A stretch of 11,696 nucleotides of DNA from Nitrospirota bacterium (GCA_018262395.1 JAGSYM010000038.1:1-11696); one strand, 5' to 3'. Counted from the stretch's first letter, positions 1 through 7,520 are shown. Notes: generated by a model from the sequence alone, not told the origin. Translations and numbers: made by a program.

Positions 1-1
1 A

Positions 2-928
2 GCCTCGTGTTATGATGTGATTGAAGGAAAAGAGATATTCAGAAAAGAATATAAGGCAGAAAAGCATCTGATCAGACCGCTTGCCCACTCGATTGCAAAT
101 GATGTCTATTTTTCGCTTACAGGAGAACCGGGTATATTCAGGTCAAGAATTGCATATGTGGGGGAGGGAAAAGGAGAAAAGGCACTCTCTATCATGGATT
201 GGGATGGCAACAGAGTAACACAAACAGGGCTAAAGGCCCATATCCTCATGTCTCCGCGCTGGTCACGGGACGGGGCAAAAATTGTCTATTCAGCGGAAAA
301 GAACAGGCAATGGGGCATTTATGTGCTGAACTTTTCGAGCTTAAAAGCAGATAAAGTATTTTTTTCACAGGGAACGAACATTGCAGGGGATTTTACCCCT
401 GACGGGGAAGAAGTGATCTTTTCATCATCCAAAGAGGGGACGCCTGATCTCTACTCCATGAATCTGAAGAACAGCAGGCAGAAGAAATTGACCTCATCGT
501 ATGGCATTAACGTCTCGCCGGCGGTATCCCCTTATTCGGGCACCATTGCTTTTGTCTCGGACAGGGGGGGAAGTCCACAGATATATACCATGCGGAAGGA
601 CGGGTCCGATGTGAAGAGGATAACCTTTGAAGGCTCTTATAACACTTCGCCGTGCTGGTCTCCGAGAGGCGATAAAATTATTTTTGCGGGACGGCGGGGA
701 ACAAACCAGATTTTCATGGTCAATCCTGACGGTTCCGGCCTGACCCAGCTTACTTCACAGGGAAACAATGAGGAACCATCGTTTTCACCAGATGGAAGGT
801 ATATTGCGTTCTCTTCCGACAGGGATGGCGGGAAGGGTATTTATATCATGAGGGCCAATGGAGAAAATCAGAAGCGGATTACACCACGGAATCTCAGGGC
901 GTACGCGCCCCGATGGTCGCCTATGTAA
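2..928 (+). CDS. tolB: TolB, Tol-Pal translocation protein (5' partial)
   Basis: TolB is the periplasmic beta-propeller protein that interacts with Pal and takes part in outer-membrane constriction and envelope integrity. The reading frame is open to the left edge (residues ASCYD precede a GTG at 17), so that GTG is internal and the true start lies outside the window. The first part is the end of the N-terminal TolB domain, with the family hallmark AHSIANDVYFSLTGEPGIF followed by SRIAYV. The rest is a beta-propeller built from repeats of the type W/F-S-P-x-G-x-x-I-x-F-S-x-x-x-G-x-x-x-I-Y-x-M, for example SPAVSPYSGTIAFVSDRGG, SPCWSPRGDKIIFAGRR and EPSFSPDGRYIAFSSDRDGG. It ends in the typical APRWSP. 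The pal gene follows 132 nt downstream, the usual gene order. Identification is firm; only the N-terminal signal peptide region is unseen. Confidence 0.95.
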   Translation, partial: ASCYDVIEGKEIFRKEYKAEKHLIRPLAHSIANDVYFSLTGEPGIFRSRIAYVGEGKGEKALSIMDWDGNRVTQTGLKAHILMSPRWSRDGAKIVYSAEKNRQWGIYVLNFSSLKADKVFFSQGTNIAGDFTPDGEEVIFSSSKEGTPDLYSMNLKNSRQKKLTSSYGINVSPAVSPYSGTIAFVSDRGGSPQIYTMRKDGSDVKRITFEGSYNTSPCWSPRGDKIIFAGRRGTNQIFMVNPDGSGLTQLTSQGNNEEPSFSPDGRYIAFSSDRDGGKGIYIMRANGENQKRITPRNLRAYAPRWSPM

Positions 929-1012
929 TATGTGTGCCCTGGGTCCGTCCCTTTACGATCAGACAGGCCGATTATCTGGAAGAAATCGGTATAATCTTAT
1001 ACAATATTTACG

Positions 1013-1031
1013 TTACTGCTTTTGGCAGTAA
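1013..1031 (+). promoter_or_regulatory. perfect inverted repeat in the pal 5' leader
   Basis: TTACTGC (1013-1019) and GCAGTAA (1025-1031) form a perfect 7-bp inverted repeat around a 5-nt T-rich loop. It ends 18 nt before the Shine-Dalgarno of pal. It could be an RNA hairpin in the tolB-pal intergenic transcript (stability or differential expression of pal) or a DNA operator. No T-run follows the right arm, so it is not a classical terminator. The symmetry is seen directly; any role is inferred. Confidence 0.4.
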
Positions 1032-1060
1032 TGAAAAGTGAACAAAGACAGGAGGACAAA

Positions 1061-1633
1061 ATGAACAAGGGAATTGTATGTATTCTTCTGATCTGCGGAC
1101 TGTTTTTTACCGGTTGTTCGCAGAGAAAGGTTGCGCCACAGGTCAAACCTGATGAACAGCAGCTGGAACAACAGCAGCAGGCGTCTGATGCAGCCGCCCG
1201 CGAGAAAAAAGGAGCCCTCAAGCCGGATGAGAGAGTAACCGAGCAGCAGCTCGCAAAAATCGAGACAAAAGAGGAGCCGGCGCGGTTTAAGGAGGAAAGC
1301 GGGCTTTTTGAAGACATCTATTTTGATTTTGATATGTATGATATCCGGTCAGACGCGAAGCCGGTGTTGCATGATGTTTCTTCCTGGCTCCTGAAAAATC
1401 CTGCTGCACGGCTCTCTGTTGAAGGCCATTGTGACGAGCGGGGTACCAATGAATACAATCTTGCGCTCGGGGACAGAAGGGCAAAATCAGTGAGGGATTT
1501 CCTCATTGCTCTTGGGGTCGCTTCAAAGAGAATTGAGATCGTAAGCTACGGAGAAGAGAAGCCCCAGTGCATGGAACAGACAGAGGAATGCTGGGCAAAG
1601 AACAGAAGAGCACATTTTGTTGTCTTACGATAA
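1061..1633 (+). CDS. pal: Pal, peptidoglycan-associated outer-membrane lipoprotein
   Basis: Pal anchors the outer membrane to peptidoglycan and binds TolB. The start is the ATG at 1061 because it has an AGGAGG Shine-Dalgarno at 1050-1055 and gives a lipoprotein signal peptide directly; the open frame extends upstream to a TTG at 1022 but that would put 13 polar residues before it. The signal is MNKGIVCILLICGLFFTGC, with lipobox FTGC and the lipidated Cys19; Ser at +2 agrees with outer-membrane sorting. Residues 24-80 are a Gln/Glu/Lys-rich linker. Residues 83-190 are an OmpA-C domain, with YFDFDMYDIR, the peptidoglycan-binding segment EGHCDERGTNEYNLALGDRR (Asp125 and Arg140 should contact diaminopimelate) and the closing NRRAHFVV. 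Length, 190 residues, is normal. It lies between tolB and cpoB, as expected for the operon. Confidence 0.96.
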   Translation: MNKGIVCILLICGLFFTGCSQRKVAPQVKPDEQQLEQQQQASDAAAREKKGALKPDERVTEQQLAKIETKEEPARFKEESGLFEDIYFDFDMYDIRSDAKPVLHDVSSWLLKNPAARLSVEGHCDERGTNEYNLALGDRRAKSVRDFLIALGVASKRIEIVSYGEEKPQCMEQTEECWAKNRRAHFVVLR

Positions 1634-1661
1634 GCGTGCAATTACAGTGAATAAGGATACA

Positions 1662-2597
1662 ATGAAGAATCAGTTTTTTCTGCACCTATGCTGTTTACTG
1701 TTGACTCTTGGCTGGTTACTGTCGGGCTGTGCAACAACTCAGGATGTCGATATGCTCAGAACTGACGTCAACAAGCTGCTCACGGAATCCTATGCGGCAA
1801 AAAGTGATATCGATGGCCTGAAAGAAAAAACGGCTGGAGTTGCCAAGGAGGAGTCATTCAACGTCGTCAGAATGAGTCAGGCCGAAATACAGGCACAGCT
1901 TTCGACAGTGACGGGTGAGATGCAAAAGCTGAGTGGCAGGTTTGACGAAAATAAGTATTTTGTCGAAAAGACGTTAAAGGATTCCACGGCAGAGACGGAA
2001 CTCCTCAAGACGCAGATGACGGCCATGGAAAAACAGATACGGGAGATAAAGGACAAGCTGAACGCTCTTGAAGGAGACGCAAAACAACAGAAGGAGTCTG
2101 CACAAGATGAGAAGGCAAAAGAGCCGGACAGTAAAGCGGAAGAATCCGGGAAAGAGGCTCAACCCAATGAAGGAAAAACAGTAAAGCCAAAAACACCAGG
2201 CGACAAAGGTCAGCAATACGAAGAAGCCTACAGTGCTTACAAAAATAAACATTACAAGGAAGCACGGGAGAAGTTCGAAGCGTTTATCAAGGAATTCCCT
2301 AAGGACGAACGGACAGACAATGCGTATTTCTGGGTTGCGGAGACGTATTACAATGAAAAAGATTTTGAAGGGGCAATCCTTGCATACGAAACACATCTGA
2401 AAAAATACCCGAACAGTCAGAAGGCGCCTGGTGCTCTTCTCAAACAGGGGCTTTCATTCATTGAGATCGGGGACAAAAAAACCGGCAGAGTTATCCTGGA
2501 GCAACTCATCGACCGATACCCGAAAACAAAAGAGGCAGATCTTGCAAGGAAGCAGTTGACTAACGTCAAGAAGACAACGACAAAAAAGAAGAAATGA
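1662..2597 (+). CDS. cpoB: CpoB/YbgF-like Tol-Pal accessory protein, predicted lipoprotein
   Basis: CpoB (YbgF) is the TPR protein that links Tol-Pal constriction to peptidoglycan synthesis at the division site. The ATG at 1662 is preferred: an AAGGA lies at 1653-1657, the gap to pal is 28 nt, and the protein then begins with a signal sequence ending in LLSGC. The open frame goes back to a TTG at 1617 inside pal, which is less likely. The predicted product is 311 residues. Cys23 is a probable lipidation site, whereas enterobacterial YbgF is a soluble periplasmic protein. Residues 27-140 are a long coiled coil, 140-182 a charged Lys/Glu/Pro-rich linker, and 184-300 three TPR-like repeats: YEEAYSAYKNKHYKEAREKF, then DNAYFWVAETYYNEKDFEGA, then APGALLKQGLSFIEIGDKKT. 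The C-terminus is a Lys-rich tail. The family call is strong from these repeats and from the operon position. Confidence 0.93.
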   Translation: MKNQFFLHLCCLLLTLGWLLSGCATTQDVDMLRTDVNKLLTESYAAKSDIDGLKEKTAGVAKEESFNVVRMSQAEIQAQLSTVTGEMQKLSGRFDENKYFVEKTLKDSTAETELLKTQMTAMEKQIREIKDKLNALEGDAKQQKESAQDEKAKEPDSKAEESGKEAQPNEGKTVKPKTPGDKGQQYEEAYSAYKNKHYKEAREKFEAFIKEFPKDERTDNAYFWVAETYYNEKDFEGAILAYETHLKKYPNSQKAPGALLKQGLSFIEIGDKKTGRVILEQLIDRYPKTKEADLARKQLTNVKKTTTKKKK

Positions 2598-2643
2598 ACC
2601 TTCTGTAAGAAAAATGCCCCGTACCTCATCAGATTGACAAAAG

Positions 2644-2674
2644 GCATCGGTTGCGGATCATGCGCAGCCGATGT
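2644..2674. repeat. strong hairpin between cpoB and recD2
   Basis: CATCGGTTGCG (2645-2655) pairs with CGCAGCCGATG (2663-2673) over 11 bp with a single G-U wobble and a 7-nt loop, and an extra G-U pair can be added outside. On the plus strand no U-run follows, so it is not a textbook intrinsic terminator of the tol-pal operon. It may protect the 3' end of the transcript or be a rho-associated or REP-like element. Read on the minus strand it is followed by CCTTTTG, a poor U-tract. The fold is evident by eye; the role is inferred. Confidence 0.5.
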
Positions 2675-2727
2675 CACGTATCAGTAAATAAAGATTCCCT
2701 TGTAATCAATTCTCTGCTATTTCCGTC

Positions 2728-2757
2728 TTGACCCGAAAACTGCAAGTGAAAAATTAT
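2728..2757 (+). promoter_or_regulatory. weak candidate sigma70 promoter upstream of recD2
   Basis: TTGACC at 2728-2733 (5 of 6 consensus) is followed after 18 nt by AATTAT at 2752-2757 (4 of 6). Transcription would start near 2764, about 60 nt before the first possible recD2 start. It lies downstream of the hairpin, in the only non-coding gap before the recD2 operon, which is where a promoter would be expected. Tentative. Confidence 0.3.
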
Positions 2758-2824
2758 CCGGCAGGCATATAACCATAAAAACCTTGATAAAGCAGAATTT
2801 GGGACTTGTCTTTACACCTTCCTG

Positions 2825-5050
2825 ATGAAATCGGATGAATGCATTATAATGAAGAAAATCGCCATGTTTACAGAAATCAAGGCACAAATCGAGAGAATTA
2901 CGTATTACAACGAAGAAAACGGTTATACGATCGCTCGAGCAAAAGTGGACGGCAGATATGACCTTGTTACCGTAGTTGGTAATCTTCTTTCAATAAACGC
3001 AGGTGAAGTGCTGAGGCTAAAAGGGCAATGGCACAACCACCCTAAATTCGGTGAACAGTTCAGGATTGAATCGTATGAATCTATAGTTCCTGCCACAGTC
3101 AAAGGCATAGAAAAGTATCTCGGTTCAGGGCTTATTAAGGGTATTGGACCGGTCATGGCGAAGAGGCTTGTTTCCAAATTCGGTCTGGAGACACTCCATA
3201 TCATCGAGACTCACATTCAGAAGCTCCACGCAGTTGAAGGCATCGGGGACAAAAGAATTGAGATGATCAAGAAGGCATGGGATGACCAAAAAGAGATACG
3301 TGATGTCATGGTGTTCCTTCAGGACAAAGGTGTCAGCCCAACATATGGAGCAAAGATTTTCAAACGATATGGAAAGGAATCCATCTCGGTAGTCCGGGAT
3401 AATCCCTACAGGCTCGCCACAGACATACCCGGTATAGGGTTTATCATCGCCGACAAGATAGCTGAAAAACTTGGAGTATCCAAAGAATCAGAGATGAGGG
3501 CTGAAGCAGGAATCCTTTATGTGCTTCAGCAATTGTCTGATGAGGGCCATGCCTATTACCCATATGAGCCTCTGGTAGAGGAATGCAGGAAGATTCTTGC
3601 TGTTGGAGAAGATACCATCATCAAAGCATTGGGAACAATCGCTTCATCCAGAAAGATTATTATTGAGGACTTGCATAAAGAAGAGGAATTGCCGGGAAAC
3701 CACAAAGCTGTTTACCTTCCGAAATATTATGTCTGTGAAGCTGGCATAGCTGACAAGCTGAGAACCCTGATTCTTCTTCCCAAGATGATGATGACTTCTG
3801 ACAGAGATAAGGCTTTAGAATGGGTTCAGGGAGAGTTAAAGATTCATCTTGCCGGGAACCAGAAACAGGCGGTCAGGGAAGCTCTTGATAAAAAAGTCAT
3901 GGTGGTCACCGGGGGACCGGGTACCGGTAAGACCACGATAATAAATTCAATAATGAGGATATACAAAAGGTTAGGGCAGAGGGTTCTCCTTTGTGCACCT
4001 ACCGGGAGAGCCGCAAAGAGGATGACAGAAGCTACAGGGCATGAGGCTAAGACTATCCACAGATTGCTTGAGTTCAGCCCAAAGGAAGGAGGGTTTAGAA
4101 GGAATGAGAACAACCCATTGGATGCAGAATTAATCGTCATTGATGAAACGTCTATGGTTGATACCATTCTCATGTATCATTTCCTGAAGGCTGTTCCAAA
4201 AGAGGCTACGGTAATCTTTGTCGGTGATGTTGACCAGTTACCCTCAGTGGGTGCAGGGAATGTCTTAAAGGACATCATCGATTCTGGTCTTATCCCGACC
4301 GTGAGACTTACAGAGATTTTCAGACAGGCAAAAGAGAGTTTGATTATTGTTAATGCCCACAGAGTCAACAACGGTGAGATGCCAATCTTCACCCATCAGG
4401 GAGGTCACCACCAGGACTTCTATTTCTTTCAGATAGAAGAACCGGAAAAGGCACTGGAGAAGATCATTGAACTCTGCAAGGACAGGATACCTGAAAAATT
4501 CGGCTATAGGCCTCTTGAAGATATCCAGGTCTTGACGCCTATGCACAGGGGTGTTGTCGGAGCTGCAAACCTGAATGCAGAACTGCAGAAACAGTTGAAT
4601 CCTTCAACCGACGAACTGGTGAGGGGTGGAAAGGTTCTGAAGCTCGGGGATAAGGTTATGCAGATCAGGAACAACTACGACAAAGAAGTTTTTAACGGAG
4701 ACATTGGGAGAATAATAAAGATAGACAGGGAAGAGCAGGAAGTGATCGTGGATTATGATGGCAGGTATGTTCCGTATGAGTATACGGAACTTGATGAAAT
4801 AGTGGTGGCGTATGCAGTATCGGTGCACAAATCCCAGGGGAGTGAATATCCTGTGATCGTGATGCCGGTTCTCACCCAGCACTATATGCTTTTACAGAGA
4901 AACCTTCTCTACACGGGAATAACGAGAGGCAAGAAATTAGTCATCGTGGTCGGGACGAAGAAAGCGATAGCCATAGCAATTAACAACAACAGACCTCAAC
5001 AAAGGTACACGTTGCTGAAAGACAGGCTGCTGTCGGTACGTGCTGTCTGA
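2825..5050 (+). CDS. recD2: RecD2-type ATP-dependent DNA helicase (RecD/TraA family)
   Basis: RecD2 enzymes are stand-alone 5'-3' superfamily 1B helicases used in DNA repair and replication-fork maintenance, typically in bacteria without RecBC. Residues 15-90 form the N-terminal OB-like domain (IERITYYNEENGYTIARAK). Residues 100-220 hold helix-hairpin-helix units (LIKGIGPVMAKRL, VEGIGDKRI, IPGIGFIIADKIA). The helicase core follows: Walker A GGPGTGKTT at 363-371, motif Ia APTGRAAKRM, Walker B IDETSM at 439-444, motif III GDVDQLPSVGAG, and the C-terminal SVHKSQGSEYP and YTGITRGKK. All ATPase motifs look intact, and the 741 residues are within the family range. The start is uncertain: ATGs at 2825, 2849 and 2864 have no good Shine-Dalgarno, and family alignment from memory would suit the ATG at 2864. 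It is the first gene of a likely operon, with the ABC gene starting 8 nt after its stop. Confidence 0.93.
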   Translation: MKSDECIIMKKIAMFTEIKAQIERITYYNEENGYTIARAKVDGRYDLVTVVGNLLSINAGEVLRLKGQWHNHPKFGEQFRIESYESIVPATVKGIEKYLGSGLIKGIGPVMAKRLVSKFGLETLHIIETHIQKLHAVEGIGDKRIEMIKKAWDDQKEIRDVMVFLQDKGVSPTYGAKIFKRYGKESISVVRDNPYRLATDIPGIGFIIADKIAEKLGVSKESEMRAEAGILYVLQQLSDEGHAYYPYEPLVEECRKILAVGEDTIIKALGTIASSRKIIIEDLHKEEELPGNHKAVYLPKYYVCEAGIADKLRTLILLPKMMMTSDRDKALEWVQGELKIHLAGNQKQAVREALDKKVMVVTGGPGTGKTTIINSIMRIYKRLGQRVLLCAPTGRAAKRMTEATGHEAKTIHRLLEFSPKEGGFRRNENNPLDAELIVIDETSMVDTILMYHFLKAVPKEATVIFVGDVDQLPSVGAGNVLKDIIDSGLIPTVRLTEIFRQAKESLIIVNAHRVNNGEMPIFTHQGGHHQDFYFFQIEEPEKALEKIIELCKDRIPEKFGYRPLEDIQVLTPMHRGVVGAANLNAELQKQLNPSTDELVRGGKVLKLGDKVMQIRNNYDKEVFNGDIGRIIKIDREEQEVIVDYDGRYVPYEYTELDEIVVAYAVSVHKSQGSEYPVIVMPVLTQHYMLLQRNLLYTGITRGKKLVIVVGTKKAIAIAINNNRPQQRYTLLKDRLLSVRAV

Positions 5051-5058
5051 ATGAATAC

Positions 5059-5847
5059 ATGAATAATCCTATCGTTATACAGATGACGAACGTATCCTGG
5101 ATAAACGGAAACAGGTATATCGTAAGGGATGTGAACTGGTCAGTGCATCGGGGGCAGCACTGGGCTATTATCGGACTGAACGGTTCCGGCAAGACATCCT
5201 TATTGAATCTTGTCAACGGATACATCTGGCCCTCACGGGGATCTCTGAGTGTTTTAGGAAAGAAATTCGGCGAATATGATATAAGAGACTTGCGGAAAAA
5301 AATCGGCTGGGTAAGTTCATCTCTTCAGGAAAGGTTTTATGCTGATGAGACAGCTGAAGAGATTGTTCTTAGCGGCAAGTGTGCGACAATAGGGTTCTAT
5401 GACAGAATATATCCTGAAGACAGCAGGTATGTGTCGGGTCTTCTGAAGAGACTCGGCTGCAGTCATATTGCCACAAAACCTTACAGTACGCTTTCGCAGG
5501 GGGAAAAGCAGAAAGTGCTGATTGCCCGCGCCCTTATTCACAACCCTGAAGTTCTTATATTCGATGAGCCATGCAGCGGACTCGATGTCTTTTCCCGGGA
5601 ACATCTCCTTTCATACATTGCCAATATCGGTAAAGGAAAGAAGGCACCGACCATTATCTATGTATCGCACCGGATAGAGGAAATCCAGCACGTTTTTACC
5701 CATACCCTTTTGTTGCGAAGGGGAGTGATTCATTCTCAGGGCAGGACAAGGCAGATGCTGACCAGCAGAAATCTGTCGGATTTCTTTGAAACCCCTGTCT
5801 TTGTAAGATGGTACAATAACACGGCATGGTTGAGGCTGACTGATTGA
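5059..5847 (+). CDS. ABC transporter ATP-binding protein, YlmA/ModF type (COG1119)
   Basis: This is a single ABC nucleotide-binding domain of 262 residues. It contains Walker A GLNGSGKT (39-46), the Q-loop in WVSSSLQ (Gln90), a variant signature LSQGEKQK (145-152) in place of LSGGQ, Walker B VLIFDE (165-170, catalytic Glu170), D-loop SGLD and the switch His204 (YVSHR). The segments GQHWAIIGLNGSGKT, NGYIWPSRG and KKIGWVSSSLQER are hallmarks of the YlmA/ModF subfamily, whose substrate is not established; database labels such as molybdate transport or photorepair come from distant ModF homologues. No membrane subunit or binding protein is encoded nearby, so it may use a permease elsewhere or not be a transporter. 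The gene starts 8 nt after recD2 with no strong Shine-Dalgarno, which suggests translational coupling. Confidence 0.88.
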   Translation: MNNPIVIQMTNVSWINGNRYIVRDVNWSVHRGQHWAIIGLNGSGKTSLLNLVNGYIWPSRGSLSVLGKKFGEYDIRDLRKKIGWVSSSLQERFYADETAEEIVLSGKCATIGFYDRIYPEDSRYVSGLLKRLGCSHIATKPYSTLSQGEKQKVLIARALIHNPEVLIFDEPCSGLDVFSREHLLSYIANIGKGKKAPTIIYVSHRIEEIQHVFTHTLLLRRGVIHSQGRTRQMLTSRNLSDFFETPVFVRWYNNTAWLRLTD

Positions 5848-5869
5848 TAGGTCTTCTCCCGAATTGGAG

Positions 5870-7459
5870 ATGAGCGAGAAATATTTTCGGATATATCGTT
5901 CTGCATTACCTGAAGACGGCTACCTTGGAAAAGGGTGCCTCTTTCTTGTTGACCGCCCCGGATCTCTTTCTGAACTTGCGAGCATGTTTGCAGCGTATGG
6001 TATCAATATCATCTTCTTTCACTATAATCGATCAGAGCATCCGAACCGCGTCCTTCTTGAAGTAAGCAGTCAATCCGAAGACGCGCTTAATCTTATTTCG
6101 TCCGAGCTGTCTCAATCTGATCTTCTCAGTGGTCAGTTCCCGGCCCCGCAGCTTGAGCTGGGGGTCATGGATACCCGGAACATTCTTCAGATAGAAGTTC
6201 AGCTTCGGCACATTCCCGGTACCCTGGGAAAGTTTGCGGCTCTGTTGTCTGAGTACAAGGCCAATGTGATCTACATGGCTTATCATGAAGATGTGTCGGA
6301 GACCTCAGCGCATTTTTCGATAGCGACACAGAATCCGGGAGAAGTTGACAGGCTGCTCAAGGAGATGAACGAGAGCGGCTACTATTACAGTCTGGTATAC
6401 CGGGGCGCGGAGCAACGGGAGATAGAGGACATTATCGGACTCAATCTCATTGAGCGGTTTTTCTTCCATCTGAGAAAGCTTCTTGACACGGACGATATCG
6501 AGAATTTGAGGAAGATCGTTCATTCGTCTCATCGGCTCTCTGACTCGCTCATACGGTTCAGTCGCGAAGCGGGCAAGCATTTTGACATCGGTGATGTTAC
6601 GACCAATATTCTTGCCTTTGCGTCTGCCTCCCTGATGAAAACCGGAGAAAAGTTTTCCTATCGCAGACTTTCCCCCCTCATCTTTGACAAGGTGAAATTC
6701 CACGCATTCAGACTGCCTACAGGCGGTAACATTCATCTGCTGGGAAGCGATGAAGAACTGGTCATGATCGATTGCGGATATGGTCTTTACTATGAAGACG
6801 TGAAGACTATGCTCAAAGAAAACGGCCTTGATCCGGGAAAAGTAAGCAGGATATACCTTACCCACGCCGACGCTGACCACGCCGGAATGAGCGGCTACTT
6901 TGCCGAGGAATTTGGCAGCCATGTATATCTGCATGGAGAAGCTCAGGGCATTCTTGAGCATGAAAACCGTGCGTGGGGGAGTGACACGTCTCTCTTGGAA
7001 CTCAATCATTGTTTCACCATGCTCGGGAACGAGTTTACGAAATTCCGGGTTCCCAAAAAATGGATTCCCTATTCATCCGAAATAATGGGCTGGATAGACG
7101 GATTTCCGGTTATAGACCAGTTTGAACTGTCTGGTCATTCTTACAAGGTCATCGGGAGCAAGGGGGGCCATGTACCGGGGCAGGTCTTTTTCCTGAGCTA
7201 TGATTCGGGACTCATATTCACAGGGGACTATCTTTTGCTTGTTGACAGTCTCAGCCCCGGGGAGCGGGAAATTTTGAATCTCCCGAAGTTTATGATGACA
7301 AGCACCAATGTGGACAGTCATTTATTTCGCCGGGAAATGGATATGATGAAAGAACTTATCATGAACTTTAATGCATCTTTGAGTGCCAGCAAGAGGAAAG
7401 CAATTATTGTTCCCGGCCATGGTGACTACTATTCGTATGATAAGTTACTGCAAGCCTGA
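5870..7459 (+). CDS. ACT-ACT-metallo-beta-lactamase-fold protein, function unknown
   Basis: Predicted protein of 529 residues from the ATG at 5870; a TTG at 5864 would add two residues, and neither has a well-spaced Shine-Dalgarno. Residues about 20-85 and 105-180 are two ACT-like ligand-binding domains, each beginning with a strand and a P-G-[ST]-L turn (LVDRPGSLSEL, LRHIPGTLGKF). Residues 185-265 are a helical linker. Residues about 275-525 are a metallo-beta-lactamase fold: THADADHAG (His332, Asp334, Asp336, His337), GGHVPGQ (His434), IFTGDYLL (Asp453) and VPGHGD (His517). The second His of HxHxDH is Asp, a variant also known in ComEC-type enzymes, so metal binding is still plausible. There is no signal peptide, so it should be cytoplasmic. 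The layout suggests a hydrolase or metal-dependent sensor controlled by an amino acid or similar ligand, but the substrate is unknown. The gene begins 22 nt after the ABC gene, probably in the same operon. Confidence 0.85.
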   Translation: MSEKYFRIYRSALPEDGYLGKGCLFLVDRPGSLSELASMFAAYGINIIFFHYNRSEHPNRVLLEVSSQSEDALNLISSELSQSDLLSGQFPAPQLELGVMDTRNILQIEVQLRHIPGTLGKFAALLSEYKANVIYMAYHEDVSETSAHFSIATQNPGEVDRLLKEMNESGYYYSLVYRGAEQREIEDIIGLNLIERFFFHLRKLLDTDDIENLRKIVHSSHRLSDSLIRFSREAGKHFDIGDVTTNILAFASASLMKTGEKFSYRRLSPLIFDKVKFHAFRLPTGGNIHLLGSDEELVMIDCGYGLYYEDVKTMLKENGLDPGKVSRIYLTHADADHAGMSGYFAEEFGSHVYLHGEAQGILEHENRAWGSDTSLLELNHCFTMLGNEFTKFRVPKKWIPYSSEIMGWIDGFPVIDQFELSGHSYKVIGSKGGHVPGQVFFLSYDSGLIFTGDYLLLVDSLSPGEREILNLPKFMMTSTNVDSHLFRREMDMMKELIMNFNASLSASKRKAIIVPGHGDYYSYDKLLQA

Positions 7460-7491
7460 TGAGCAGACCCCATTATTTGAAATTATTTCTG

Positions 7492-7520
7492 TTGACAATC
7501 AGTATGCCTGGTGATATAAA
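7492..7520 (+). promoter_or_regulatory. near-consensus sigma70 promoter
   Basis: TTGACA at 7492-7497 is a perfect -35 box. After a spacer of exactly 17 nt comes TATAAA at 7515-7520, 5 of 6 for the -10 box. Transcription would begin near 7527, giving a leader of about 100 nt before the start codon at 7626. It lies in the gap after the ACT-MBL gene and points at the small secreted protein. It is the best promoter in the window. Confidence 0.75.

Noticed and set aside
821..925. Frameshift or decay at the end of tolB
   Set aside because: The last propeller repeat and the APRWSP ending are normal for TolB.
990..995. TATAAT before pal as a promoter
   Set aside because: No -35-like hexamer at 16-18 nt upstream and no extended -10; pal is probably read from the upstream tol promoter, though a weak internal promoter is possible.
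2634..2662. Perfect TTGACA (2634-2639) as a promoter
   Set aside because: No acceptable -10 box at 16-18 nt; the hairpin occupies that place.
2845..2850. TATAAT overlapping the second possible recD2 start
   Set aside because: TTTACA upstream is 28 nt away, too far for sigma70, and a start this close would leave almost no leader.
5837..5869. Earlier start for the ACT-MBL protein
   Set aside because: An in-frame TGA at 5837-5839 blocks extension, and only TTG 5864 and ATG 5870 remain as reasonable starts.
6305..7009. 234-residue open frame on the minus strand
   Set aside because: It lies wholly opposite the ACT-MBL coding region, shows no domain, and the plus-strand frame has clear metal and ACT motifs.
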